A DNA stretch of 64,000 bases from positions 29,245,891-29,309,890 of the forward strand of contig CM019220.1 of assembly GCA_009741485.1 (NCBI GenBank). Reading direction: 5' to 3'. Each line of letters starts with the position of its first letter. Within the stretch, counting starts at the first letter, position 1. Shown here piece after piece: positions 12,586 through 26,290 of the stretch. The DNA is from Malurus cyaneus samueli. Taxonomy: Eukaryota; Chordata; Aves; Passeriformes; Maluridae. Both the position numbers and the translations under genes were made by a program. The notes below the pieces were generated by a model that saw nothing but the letters and a program-made list of their open reading frames with translations, was not told where the DNA came from and did not search any database.

Positions 12586-15500
12586 TCCTCTACCAGGAGT
12601 AAATACCAGAAGTCAGTCTGACAGTGCTGGAAATACATCATGCCAAAATATAGACTATTCTTTTGGTAGTATGAAGTATGCCTTCATATTTGTAAATTAT
12701 GGACAACATCCTGAGACACAAAAATCTTTTCAGTGTATGAGAAGAACAATATGGGAGTTATATAGTTCCAAGTTCCACATATTTGACTGTGCCATTCTAA
12801 CCAACAGAAAGTTAAAAATACACTGTGTTCAAAGCAAACCTCACTTTGAGGCATTCCTTGGATATCAACACTCGAAGAATATAAACAGCCTTGTTGTTTC
12901 AGGGCCCATAATACTCTTGATATTAAGCAGAGCAGTGCAGTTTACACTCCATACAGCCTATAAATCAAATACAACAGCTTACAAAAGCACATAGCTCAGG
13001 GATTGCTTGTTGTACTTCATGAAATCAGAACACATCAGAAAAGTGACTGCTGAGTGAGATACAGTTGTGGCAGTAATAAAGGATTAATCATAAATAAGAA
13101 AACCCATTCAAAAAAATAATCTTGCATAGCTGCTGAGTGTCTGGCCATTGAAACAGGCTTAAAGTCTTTAGTATTGAATATAGAATTCAGAAATACCTGC
13201 TCTTGTTAGTTTCTATTTGAACATCAGAAAATACACAATCTCTAAATAAAAAATATATATCATTTGATAGCTATGATTGCAAATAATCAAACTGAAATTA
13301 TTACACCATAAAAACCATTCTTAGACACTTGCATTTATTGATTTAACTTATCCAACCTGCCAAATGAATTGAAAGCTTAGGTCTGGTACAGATCAGCTCT
13401 GTATACTATCAGATGGTAGAAAAATTGTAATTTTCTATAATGACAATAGAGCACTTGGTAATTATATTTCAATATCTGATTCAAACAATATTTTAATTTA
13501 TGCTGCTAATCTAATATTTTCTTTATGTTAGCAGGCCAATCACTGCTCATTTTTAAAGGAATATTATTAAATGCAATTAAAGCTCAGCACACTGATTGGA
13601 TTCGAAACATATTGAATTATTTCTCTCAAAAACAATTTCAATTCTCTGTAATCTCTTAGATGTTCTCTTATTATCCATAATGTAATTTACTTGAGATTCG
13701 TGGCCCATTGCACTTGGTTTAGAGCAGTTCCAGGATTCTCACACAGACAAAGGAAGTTATTTGTACTAGAGCTGATCTCCGAGGCCTTTCTACACACCCA
13801 GGTAAATGTCATTGAAGCATATCCACCAAATCTCACTGTAAGAGGTACTTCAACCTTCCAAATTGTAATGGGATCCATGATCCCTGACCACTATTACAGA
13901 ATAACCACATTGTAGTTAGCCTTCAAAAAAAACCCCAAACAATACCAGGACAAGATTACTAGTACATGTGAACATTGATATAATGAAAAAATTTCAAACT
14001 CTAAGTAACAGAAATCACTGCTGAGCTTTAGTGTTGAGCCACTAAAGAATAATAAAGATTATGCCGTGCTAGGAATGAGACAGTGGACACCTTTCAATGT
14101 GCATCTCTGATAGCCCAAAACATCCAGCATGTGAACCTACAGGACACTAAACCACAGCAGAGCCCACTGACATTATCCAGCAGCACAAATGGGAACCAAA
14201 TGTCCAGAAGACATTTGTTTTTCATGAGAGACCACATTCTCCAACCACATCGGTGAGGAGCCATGAAAAAACTAAAAGGTAACTTAACAATTCTGAAAGA
14301 ACTAGGATAATGAGGCACACACTACATGTTCCAATAGCAATGTAATCAATAAAAACACAGAATATTGGGCTCGAGGGTAAAGTTGTGAGAGTGAATGCAG
14401 TGTGATACAAAAGCGACAGAGAGTCGATGGCCTAACAGCTGCCTTCACCTCAAAATACAAAAATTCATTGAATAATCTTTCACAAATTTAACAGAATGAT
14501 ACAGAACTTATTGTTTTATACATAGCCATATTTACATCTGGACAAGATGATTTATTTCTTTTTATTCCAAACAGTATAATTTTATAGGGACCTGTTTTCC
14601 ATAGGAAGCTATGGAATAAGTAGTTCACTCAAATACTTTGGAAGAATTATTTTTTAAATACTGGAGGAAAGTTGTAGGATGAAATCCATGGCTCACAGAT
14701 GAATATCAAATTGCCTTCTTCATAGTGGTGAAATTCCCTGTTCAGGATTGACTAATCGTTTAGGTTTAAAAGTTGTAAATACACAAAGACCACCAAATTT
14801 GTGTTCACTATGTATGCTCTATATATTTATATATATTACCATCTATAGAACTGAGCAATATTTGTTCCATGTTTACCTTCTGAAACACCAGTTCCATCCT
14901 GAAGTCAAAACACATAGCACAGACACAAAGCATTTACTCGAATAGCATGAGGTTCAGCCTTAACACATCTGTGTTACAATGCTCCTTTCAACAAGTGGGA
15001 ACTTTCCAGTCTCCACAAATAGGAAACTATTCTAATGCCAAAGATGCCACCTCAGATAATAAAAGAGGGAAGTGATACTTCACAATGGCCAGTGAGAATA
15101 CATGCTCCAGGATTTGAAACTGAAGTAAGGTCTGGGGATGTCACAGGATGCTGAAAAGAGCCACCAATGATACTCCTGAACATTTTCACAACCAGTGATT
15201 TCTACAAATTTCTTAGCACACAGGGCAGCACGGGACACCCAACCTGACCCTAATGTGCAGTGCCTAGCAAAGCAGTCCTAAGCAATAAATTCCATCTCCT
15301 GATGAGTCAGTTGGAAAGCAGCAGGATGGTGTTTAAGAGCTGTGAAGATTCTCTGCCCAGACAGATGGAGTTTCACCATGGACATCTCCAAACACACCTG
15401 CACTCTGCTGACAGGGAGAGCACGAGCCTGGGGGCAGCTCAAGCACAGATGCCAGAAGCAGGCTGGAATGGCACAGAGCCAGAAGGATGCTGAGCCCCGG

Positions 15501-16886
15501 ACTGCAGCGAGCCAGCTGGGTCTGCTCCTCTGAGAACTGCCAGGATGCCTGCTCCAATGGAACTGTTTGAAGAGTCAGCTCACTAACTTTGTGAAATAAC
15601 TACAATGATTACTTTTTGCCCTACTATAGATACTTATTGCCACTTTGGTATGCAAACATTCCCTACATTTGAATTGATTATTTGCAACAAAAGTCACATT
15701 TTTTAGACTGTCACCATATGCTCTGCAGCATGCCTTCATCTCAAAAGCATTAGTTAGTAAACTGAAACACTAACATCCATTTTCATGAAATGCAGAAACC
15801 AAAGCATTGCCCTGTGGCTACACAGACCCACAGAGAATGGCAGATCTCACAAAGCAGGCCAAAAGCAGCTTGACAAGAATGAGAGAGGTAACTAATGGCT
15901 TCTTTAATAGCAAGAGAAGTATTTTAACCTCTGACACTGATGCCTGTGCTGCAACAACAGACAAGCCCATTTCCAAATCAAATCCTAAAATTTGCCTCAA
16001 TTATCTGGCAATGATTCTCTCATTCTTCTTGAAGATCTGTTCTAAAAGCTTTAAAACTAAAAATGAATCTTCTAACAAAGTATTTCCAAAAAGAAACTAG
16101 GCGTAAACTAGTTTAAACTATCATAATTGTGTTTAAGGTAAGATTACCTCAATTTACTCCTTTAAACTTCTATTGAATTATTGCAGATGTATTTCTTGGC
16201 TCCCAAATCCCAAGGGGTTCAAAAGCCACCTGTACAGCTATTATTTTGTTTTCCTTTACTGGATGACTGGTAAACCTCTGATCAATACCTCCAATAAATG
16301 CTTTCACATGAATTTCCATCCTCACAGAAAGCTTGCCAAACTCAATAGACAAAAGAGCTTCTGTGCCACAGTTTTTATCTATTTTTATGCCACAGGAGAT
16401 GATTTTTCTAGGCTGTAAGTGGTAGTTTCCTGCCCACTCATACTGCAGCTTCTTATGGTGAACACTTCACAACACCCAGAGGAAGAACTCTGGTTTAACA
16501 AAGATTAAAGAATTTCACTTAAAAAAAAAACACTGATCAAAGTTTTGCAGCCTAAAGTTCCAGTACACAATTTATCTTCTGCTTCTCCATCAGCTGTTCA
16601 CATTAACAAGCATGAAAGTTCCCCTCTGCAGACCATTAGTGAGGCTCAGTCTTGGATTTTTCTTTTTTTAAGATATTTCCTTGTAGTGCCATATTGCCAG
16701 GAGATGACAGATAGGAAACTGAACTATGTACACCATTTTTATTCCATTTCAATTGCTCTATTTATAAGTTTAGATTGCTTCAGCAACCTCATCACTAAGT
16801 GTAATAAATACAGGTAGCAAAACTCTACAATCACTAACAAATTATTTAGAGAAAAATTTTAGAAGTTGACCACAGCAAACAGCGAC

Positions 16887-16906
16887 NNNNNNNNNNNNNN
16901 NNNNNN
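16887..16906. other. Assembly gap, 20 Ns
   Basis: Twenty Ns are followed directly by a T-rich run (TTTTTTCTTTTTCC), so the gap probably fell at a homopolymer. Its true length cannot be known from this sequence. Confidence 0.99.
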
Positions 16907-19900
16907 TTTTTTCTTTTTCCAGGAAGAAGCTTGAAATGCCACTTTGAACAACATTTACCCCAAGACATAAGCAACTTTTATGTTACAGAAATCCTTCCAC
17001 AGAAGTTATCCATAACTTAAGAGTCAAAAAAGGAAGCAGCATCTATTGCATTTTTCGTACTGCAAACAGGTGGTCAGGGCTTCAAATTTAAACGCATTCC
17101 TCAAACTTCCTCTGTCTACAGCATACAGCATATTTTAAATGGTTTACTCAATTTATTTGCAATCTTCATGTCTGTTGTAAGAATAATGAATACATGCTGA
17201 GATATCCAACAACAACAAACCAATCATCACTTGCCAGAACAACTTCAAAGCTCTAAGACATGCAGGGAAAAATCAAAACGATGCTGCAGGAATTTATTTT
17301 CCAGACTCTTCTATTTAGAGATTACTAACAGCTCTGCCTTTTAAGTGTTCTCTCTCATAATGGTGAGGAGAAATACATCTTGCTGCTATTTACTTATCTT
17401 CTGGCACTGGCTGCTAATGACAGCCAGGCTGTGATTCTGTTATTTCATCCCTAGGACTCCAGTCAATCCTACCTCAGGAATAGATTCAACCCTATTGCAC
17501 TCCTTCCCATTGCTGGATGGTTTGGAAACCTGAAGCAGCTGAATCAGACACAGCCCTGCACTTAACAAGCACATTGGTCAGGATCTGTTTTACCTGTTAG
17601 GAAATGGCCTCTCAACTGCTTTTTAAAAGACATTTTAGTACTTTCAGACATCTGCTTATAATGGCAAGCGGCATAAAGTAAAATGAGAGTTCTTCTTCTC
17701 TTCATATTTTAAACTAAACCAAGAATCATCTCACATTTACAGAGAAGTCTTGAAAATGTGGATTTGAGCCTAAACCAGAATTTTTTAATAACCCAAAATA
17801 ATAACTTCTGTTGGCAAGACAGACTCTAAATTACTTACACAGTGGATTATTTAATTGTTTACCAAAAGCTGCAGAATTTCTTCTATGAACTTACTTGAAG
17901 CAGCACCTTACACCAGGTTACAACGTACAATGCTTTTCCAGCTGTCCTTTGGTGAGGGTTCTGTTTCTCTACATGTTTAGGAGTACATGATTTCAAGGAA
18001 TGTGAGCCACAGTTTCCTTTTTTTTTTTTCCCATGAATTAAAATCTCTCACAAATTTTTTGTTCCTGACTTATGCATTACATTATCTTATAATATCCTGC
18101 TCTGTGCTGGATAGCATATACAATAAATGGAAAACAGACACAATCACTCTGGGATTTCATTCATTCAGAATTTCTGATGGATTTATATGAATGAAATTTC
18201 CTTCTGTATTTTAAACAGTCCAGTCTGGAAATATACCAGATTCAACTTACTGTATTTAACAGACATGAAGTATCTGTTCTAACCAGTTAAAAAAGGGACA
18301 TCATCATAATACAGGAGTCCTGGACCAAATCAGAATGTTAGGGCTACGTTTTTAAAAAAATTCAAACTCATTTGAGAGAAGGCATCAAAATATTTTTGTT
18401 AATAATTCTTTTATACTATCTATCCTTTATTTGTCAAAGTGTAGCAGTTGAAAGAGGCATTACAAACAGAAAACTTCAGTATAGAAAAGTGGGTTGGGGG
18501 GATCCCTGGAGAAGATTTTTTTCCTTCCTGTGTTTGGATGGTGTTGCTATCATAGCCACCAGTTTTGAGCAATACTCAATCCAAACTCATGTCTTTATTT
18601 AAAAATTCAAATCTCTTTCCAATCACTTTTCCATTGAAATTCTTACAGTCTTATAAATGTGTCTACCAAACTCAAACTCAAAAATTCATCCATATAGCTC
18701 TGGGAGCTCTAAGCAAAAAATGTGTTTGCTTATCAAACTCAGAGCATATTAAAGCTACACAATAAATTATATATAAAGCAGTAAGAATATATTTAAACCC
18801 GAATTGTTGATACAGTTCCTCAAATACACTTCCAGATGGATTTCATGTACCCAGCACTGATGTTCAGAGGTCCCCTATGATAACTACAGATGTGTATGAA
18901 GTGCATAAAATGCAGATGCAGCCAGGTGTCCTGGTATTCCAAAGCTGGGCCCTGACCAGATGGCATCAGACCAGAGCCCACTACTAAGACAGACCCTGGC
19001 ACTTCTTCCCAAAAAACCCAGGGTATAAAAGGCAAGCCAGGATTGTGGAAATATCCCTTTTTTCCAACATAGAACTGAGATGTAGTCGGGACATGCACCT
19101 CAGCCCCCGGTTTAAAGAAAGCGGGAGGAAAATTTAATGTGCTGTTAGTAGATCCAAAATGCTCTATGGTACACTGCAATCCCAACCTTTTTCAGGGCCC
19201 ACATATTAAAAAATGCTGAAAAACCACTATCCCAGGGATCAGATGCTCTTAGCAAATATCTGTGGCTTTCCTTCCCTGCCGTCACTGCACCCCTGCCCCC
19301 TGCAGTTCCCAAGTATTTTGTACTCAGAGAGCTAGATAAATAGTGGTAAGGGAAAATTCCCAACAGTGGGAATTACTAACAGAAGCATGGGGGAAAAAAA
19401 ATGTACATTTCAGGTGTCTTTATAACTGACTACATCCCACCATAGTACAGATGAACTAAAGCACATTTTCCAGTACTTTAGTACATATGGGAAACTGAGA
19501 CATATCCAGGAAGGCCATTTCAAACGGAAATAGCTTCAGTCTTCCAGAGTTCACAAAACTATTCCATTTCTTTAAAAATATCTCCCAAATCCCAAGGCAG
19601 ACTAAATCCAGAAAATGTGGAATACAAATCAGTCTGAAGGCCCAGGTTAGCTTGATGAGATTCATTTTCAGCCCTTGGCGAGAGCTCGTTTCCTTTCCCA
19701 TTTATACTCAACAAATCAGTGCTTGTGTATTTTTTCCTCTCTATTTCACATTATCACCCTTACTCAAAACAAAGGAAAAGCCTGGTGTAGGCAACGGCAC
19801 CTGAAATGGTGCTGCTCATGGCAAGAGAAAAGCGTAATCCAGGAGGCACTACCAAGTGGGTGGGGAGAGGCATTAACCTCACCCTTTTCATGGCATTAAC

Positions 19901-20782
19901 TGACACCTAACTTATAAACATCACAGTAAATGCACAGAAATTCCAGAGAGCTGTAAGAAGCCATGCTGGAGCATGAGCACCCCAGCAGCTCCAAGAAGCC
20001 TTTAATGAAGTATACTCAGTGTGGTGTCTGCATGTTCACCATCTTTGGGAATGCAAAGCATTTTCTTTTCAGTAAAGAAAAGCCTCTCAGTTTCCTGCCT
20101 TTTAAATTCCACCTGTTTCCAGTTCTCAGTTTTGAAATATGTTTTTCCTATGTAAAATGCCTACATTTTTTGACACGTGGCACTTACTGATGCAGAGTTG
20201 TAAACGTTACTAGACATAGAGCTTACTTATGACAATGGATCCCTGGTGGCAAAATTCCCAAAAAAAATCCCTTTCAAACGCACTGGGTCTATCCGAAGAG
20301 CATTTTTCTACACAAGCAACTCTTCCCACTGGAGATGAAGTAGCACAACTGAAGATCTTATCAGTTCCCTCCCCCTTTTTCAGCTTGTAACAATAAAACA
20401 TATTTTATTAATATATGCTAACAACCAACATAGAATTTACATCTAGGTTTCATTAAGACCCTAATCAATATATTTGTAGCAATGATAAAAAAGGAGTTCA
20501 AATAACTGTGTCTCTTTATACTCTTTTAGAGACCACTACACAGTTTTTCCTCTGATGACACATTATTTCACATTAATGAACCAGAACACTATTCAAGAAG
20601 CCCAACACCACCAACCACAGAGTTCAGCCCATGAGTTAAAACTTCCAAGCCCTTTGAGGCAAATCAGTATCAATCGCCTATTCATCTATGGATTTTGTTG
20701 TTATATAAAGGACGGCAATTAGTCTCAGAAATCATTGTTCCAATGTTTACTTATAGGAGCCACAAACCTGAGAATACATAGT

Positions 20783-20833
20783 TTTCCTTTACATAAAGGA
20801 AACTTTAGTTTCCTAAAGTTTAGTTAGACTAAA
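20783..20833. repeat. Cluster of overlapping perfect palindromes
   Basis: Four perfect inverted repeats share bases. TTTCCTTTA/TAAAGGAAA (9-bp arms, 20783-20802), AGGAAACT/AGTTTCCT (8-bp, 20797-20814), AAACTTTAG/CTAAAGTTT (9-bp, 20800-20821) and TTTAGT/ACTAAA (6-bp, 20819-20833). The loops are 2, 2, 4 and 3 bases. Since they overlap, only some can form at once. Confidence 0.85.
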
Positions 20834-22465
20834 TCCATTAGGATCATCTCTTTCTTTCTTTCTCTCACACAAAATTTCTTAACGAAAATTAACATTCAGT
20901 GCAGAAGGTGTTTCAGACTGGTTATTTTTAAATTCTTTAATTTCTCAGCTGTTATTTACCTCTGATTTCAGGTCAGTACCATCTTCTCTTACAGACAGCA
21001 AACAGGTTTAGGAATTTCTAAGGGCAATGGTACAACAAAAGCAATTAGAAACTGTATTATACCACATTGTATTTAGTTTTAGTCTGGTTGGAGCTTTCCA
21101 GGTATATCAAATACAAGTATTACATGTTCCAATTCCTTCCTATTTTGAGTAAAAATGTATTTCTGTGTAATTCAAAACAACAAATAAAGTATGTAGATTA
21201 CAAACAAAAGACAAAAGTTTTTAAGTCTTCACTTTTAATTGAAGTTTAATTTATAGAGATAAGAAATCATATACACTGATTAATCTAACATTCATGACTT
21301 TCACTGTGACTCAGGAAATAATCCATTTCTCTACTGTTCCTGAGTAGAATGCAACAACAATAATAATCATAATAGCATCATTATTTCAGTAATAAATGGA
21401 ATATTAATATGAATTCTACCCATTTCCACCTCATATATGATGCAAACATGATGACATCTGTCAATACCAAGGAGTAATGATTTGATGATGAGTGTAAAGA
21501 TGCATGGTATTGTTCTTAAAACTCTGGGTTCTGGGTCATATGATTTACGAGGATTTAATCTTTCATGAAAAGTATGAGCATTTTAGTTAAAGTTTCCACA
21601 GGAAATCTTTAAAACACGAAGTAACAAAATAGGAAGGACCTAAACACGTGCAAAGACAACTAAAAAGCTCATATTATGATTATTTTTTTTAATATGATTC
21701 ATGATTTCATAAGGTTTTGGATTGGCAATACTGATACAGTTCTCTTCCAGCAATTCCTTTAGAAGTGTGTACTCAGAACTGCAACCCTTTCTTACCGAAT
21801 CACAGCGTGTTCTGTCCCTTGTTATTCAGTCCTATTACCTAAAATATTCCTTCACCATCTTCTGAAATTCTCTATTGTCCTTCCAGAAAGGCAAGAAAAC
21901 ACCCCAAGCCCTGCCACTCTCTCCCTCTCTATCAAACTAGTCCTGCCCTATTCATGTTCCTCATCTGGTTTAATTACAGTTGGTTGGAAAAGAATAAATA
22001 CAGACTAAGCTAACTTTTACTACAAAAAAATTAATCTTTACAAATAAAAATTTGGTTTCTTAGATTGGAAGTAAAACAGCTGGTTTTAGTTTTTCCTTTA
22101 TCAGGCTTTTTTGTCCACAGAGAGAAAAGCAGGACTAGAAAGTGCACTGTAAAATCCCAATGGAGACAAGGTCAACCATCACTAGAGTAACTATCCCATG
22201 CAGTTACTTTACAGTAAAATCCAGGCTGGTTTTCCACATTGGCATGAGTAAATGCACATTAATTATCTAGTGGTGAAAACACATCTTCTTGGCACTGAGG
22301 ACAAAGCTATCTTTTTGTTCACTTTGGCACAAAATCAGTTTTCAAACGTATTCCATCTCATATTATTGAAACAGTTCAGAGATTCATTTAGAATGCACAA
22401 ACTCTCATTTTGGTGGCTGATATTAATCCAGAAGCACCTTTGGTGTTTATTACTTAATTGATCTG

Positions 22466-22510
22466 TAATTACTTAATTATCAATATACCTGATGTTTAAT
22501 TATTTAATTA
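22466..22510. promoter_or_regulatory. Four TAATTA homeodomain cores in two equally spaced pairs
   Basis: TAATTA occurs at 22466, 22474, 22497 and 22505. Within each pair the starts are 8 bases apart with a 2-base spacer, so both pairs have the same geometry. AT-rich DNA produces such cores by chance, but the repeated spacing is notable. A role as an intronic enhancer is speculative. Confidence 0.3.
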
Positions 22511-25500
22511 GCAACGTGTCTGCTAACCATTAAAGCACTGCAGCTTTAAGCAGCTCAGGTTAGACAGAAGATATCTATAAAATTGGCCTCACAACCATAC
22601 ACGGGTTTATTCCTGATTGTTCTGTAGTAGCACTCCATTTTATGCTGGAGGCAGAATCAAAAAATATCAATCTATAAACCAATCAATTAAGGGGGAAAAA
22701 AGAGGGAAATTGTTCCCAGATAGCCATACATTTGCCTTTTACCTCAAAACCCAGAGGGGGTCCCACCCAAAACTGAATTCCAGTAAAAGGCCATCTCAAT
22801 TTTTGGAATTTCAGGCAAAATTATGGAAAGGTTCTGCTCAAGTTAAAATAATCTATTTAGATGTTCCTGAATTATAAGTTGTCCCTTGTCAAAACTGCAC
22901 CCTTAACTTTGTAATTCCTAACATCGAGGAAGGTTCTTCTTTGGTTTATTGTCTCAAATTTCTAAAAAAAAAGAGACCTTTGTTACGTTCCCAGAGCTGC
23001 AGCACAAGCCAATAACACATTTTGTACAAGAAAAGAATGCATAAGGCAAACTGTGACCAATCCCTTCCATGCCTTATGATGGTGATAAAAGACACGCAGC
23101 ACCCAGACCTTGTACAGAACACTGCAGTTACCTGACTGAACAGCCCCCAAGGAGCACCAGGCACACTGGGCTGCTCTGCTGCCATCACACTCAAACAGAT
23201 TTGACACAGAGCAGCCAATGCAAGAACTGCTCTCTGCTCATCATCCCTGCACATAAACAGAAAACATCCTCCCACATCTTGGCTGCATTGTATCTATTGT
23301 TTCTGAGAGGTTACAGCTTTTACATATAAAACACAAGCTTAATAGCAGTCATCTCTGGCAACAAAATGCACTGTTCAGTCATGGCTTAGACTTTTAGCAA
23401 CTAACATTTCATAAAATTAAAGAAGATCTTAATGAGCAACACATCATTAACTGTATTTTAGTTTCATGACAATAATCTCATCAACTATTATCAGTATCAG
23501 AGTGTTCTTTCTTTTTGTTTAGCTCTAGTTTTCCATTTCAAAATTATTAACTAGTAATGAAGCTTTAATTAATTACAAATGCATTTCCCCAGTTTTCACA
23601 AAAAGCCTAACATCAGCATTGTACATATCAGAAGCATCTAATCATTTCTAACTCCTACCATTGCTCTGAAGTCCTCCTCTCACAAACCATCTGCAGAGTC
23701 ACACAGAATATAAAGCAACCCTAATAAATTCCCCTTTACTCAACATCAGAGTACCAAGCATTCATCATATGCATTGATCCAAAAACATTGAAGGTGACAC
23801 TGCTTTTCTACGTTATCAAGCAGTTTGAACTTAGTTTACCTCCCAGCCTTGTTGAAAACAACTCAATTATAAATAAAAAGGAGCTCAGGTATTTTGCTGT
23901 AAAATCCTTTCCAGGTCATGTGAACAGAAAAAGCTTAATGATGAGTCCTGGCCTGCTGCCGGTCTCATGTTTAGTGTCAAGTTCTGACAGGTCTGCACTG
24001 CTCACAATCAATCTTCTTCAAACTGAAATCCTGACATATCAGATATTTATTTATGCTATTTATATAAGGGAAAGCTATTGGGTTTACTTTCTGCTTGACA
24101 CACATCCTCATACAGCAGAGCTCTGGGTTCCTAAGCCCCCATTCCTGTTCCTGCTTTGGACTCCCTTAGTTCTCCTGATACATCCTTGACTTCCCTCAAT
24201 GTCTGTCTATCACTGAGAAACCTCACTCTGGGCTGCATTTCTCACAACAACAACCAACTTTCAATTGTTCACTGTTATCCTCTCAATACAGACTTAACAT
24301 AAGTGACAATTAATGGGCTTGCTGGTTTTATTCTGTAATTGCATAATTGTTATCAGTTGACCAATTTCACACTCAAACTAAAATTACAGGTAAAATGTAT
24401 GCTGCAGTCAATAAATTTCCAGGCATTTTGTAAGATTAGAAGCAATACATTAAATGCATTAGTATTTAAATGTGTGTATGAATTATACTTCAAAAAACAA
24501 TTGCAGATCTGCACATGACAAAAATTAAGTCTGAATATTATTTCAAGTGCAAAATAGCCACAAAAACCTATTTAGACAGTGCAGCAGAAAAACTTACACA
24601 GGCATACATTCATCAGCATACTGGGCTTGATTCAGTTGCTTAAATACAGGTTGGACATCTAGTGATTCTTTTGAATATCAAGGCGTGCATGACCTCTCAG
24701 TAGACATAGCAGATAAAAAAGTTACATTTCTGAGGTGTGCAAAAGTATGTGTGCATCCAGCAGGATGTGACATGGCTTCACCAGCAGGTTGGGTCATGCT
24801 GTTATATTCAGCATTGTAGCTGGCACTGGTTTGCAAGCTTCATGCTACTTTTAAATAACCTCCACACAGGGCTGGGAGGTTTCTAGTATCTGTAAAATAA
24901 CTTGTGTTTTGCTTTGACACAACTCCAGTTTCAGCTTGCACATGTCTGGCTTTGCAAAAACCTGATTTGAATTCAAATACAACTGTTAGGTAACCTTCCA
25001 GATGCAAAATTATTTAGAGCCTTAAACCATAATTTGTTTTTTCTTGTATTATGAACATGAAAATCATTTACCAGATATTTAGTTTGCATAATTAACACGA
25101 AACATTTGCTGTAAATTTTAATGAAGTTGGAAATATTTTGCTAGCATGTAGTGCCTTCCAGAGAAAAGGCAGTTTGCTGGCTAATTTTGAAGAACCTAAA
25201 ACATCTGATGTAGCATGATAATTCATGGAATCAGGGACACAATTTGCACATACTGTGACTAAAAATTACTAATGCTAATAATTTTCAGATAATGATTTTG
25301 AAATTATTTTTTCCTGATGCTTTATTTTTATCTTCAATTAATGAATTAAAAAAAGGCAGACTTTGTAGAGTTTCCTATACAATCTCCCCCTAGGATCAGG
25401 ATCATTACCTTTGTATTGCATAAATTCTGTACTATACATATATTGTGAATATACTATAAAGTATTTCAAATGTATGGACGGAATTTGAGCATGTTATCTT

Positions 25501-26233
25501 ATTAGTTATGATTAATATTCAAGAATATATATTTAATATATTTATAATATAAGGGATCTTCTTCTATTGTACCATGAAATGGCTATTTGAAGATGACATT
25601 TCATTTACATTAAGCATTTTTAAACACAATTAATTCCATCAAAGGATATTAAGTACTTTGAAGTTTCAAAAAAAAAAAACAAACCCTAGATTATATAATA
25701 TTACTTTGTTCCTATATTACAGTTGAGGAATGTGTAGTATTTGAAAGCATTCATCCCTTGTTTGTGGTTGTTCAGCTAGAAATATTTCTTTTACTGTTGT
25801 TTCCTAATGAAATGATGTACAACCACCACTCAACCTGAAGTAAAAGGGCAAATAAATTGCTTCTTTCAAAAATCCAGGCCTACATGTCTCCCAATTTAGA
25901 ACACTGAAATCTTTACCTCTCCAAAATAGTAGGCCCATTCACCCTGAGATACTGTGAGGACAGCTACTCATCAAGTGCATTCCTTCCTCCTTTTTTTTTG
26001 TTAGCAGGCCAACTAAAGGTCACTTTGCAGAAATTTGACCTTAGTCAGCACTAAGTTGGGAAGATAAATTCACTATTTTTTTTGGTAGATTCTATTTAAC
26101 ATCTAATTTGTGTAAATTAATAGCTCTGATAAAATTTGAAAGCATTTTTGTATCAGAGTGAAACTATTGCTTTGCTCAGTTTACTTGCTTCTCCATAATA
26201 ATAATGATTTTGGTGTTAAAATGTGTTACAATG

Positions 26234-26290
26234 AGAGTTAGACTCAACACTTCCCTTCTAACACAAGACATTCTATGATCCTGTAATCAT
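26234..26290 (+). mobile_element. CR1 LINE 3' tail fragment
   Basis: The segment reads like the CR1 3' end: GAGTTAGACTCAA, then CACTTCCCTTCTAACACAAGA, then the terminal ATTCTATGATCCTG repeat. The middle 'gatccttgtgggt' part typical of the family is deleted. It is too short to assign to a subfamily. Confidence 0.55.

Larger units (their letters stand above)
5641..16886. other. Intronic stretch, no gene seen
   Basis: It holds homopolymer and TTG tracts (11207-11237, 12104-12172, 12555-12585), a G/T-rich run near 6765-6795 and a GC-richer block at about 15230-15560 that I cannot assign. A 12-bp perfect palindrome TAAACTAGTTTA lies at 16104-16115. No exon of COL5A2 or another gene is recognised. 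Confidence 0.5.
16907..26233. other. Intronic stretch, no gene seen
   Basis: Apart from the palindrome cluster near 20.8 kb and the TAATTA cluster near 22.5 kb this is plain AT-rich intron. A very AT-rich patch (25430-25560, many TATA/TTAATAT words) might act as a matrix attachment type region, which cannot be shown from sequence alone. Confidence 0.5.

Noticed and set aside
12512..12994. 160-codon plus-strand ORF
   Set aside because: Its start is a translated TTG/T-rich microsatellite and the rest matches nothing.
13687..13915. Segment open on both strands
   Set aside because: Mutually antisense ORFs of similar size with no known match. Possibly a conserved element, but there is nothing to support a gene.
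22946..23275. Minus-strand Cys-Gln-Ile-Cys run, as in COL5A2 exon 2
   Set aside because: The residues after it do not follow the von Willebrand type C pattern, the cysteine spacing is wrong and no clear splice sites frame it. Chance similarity.
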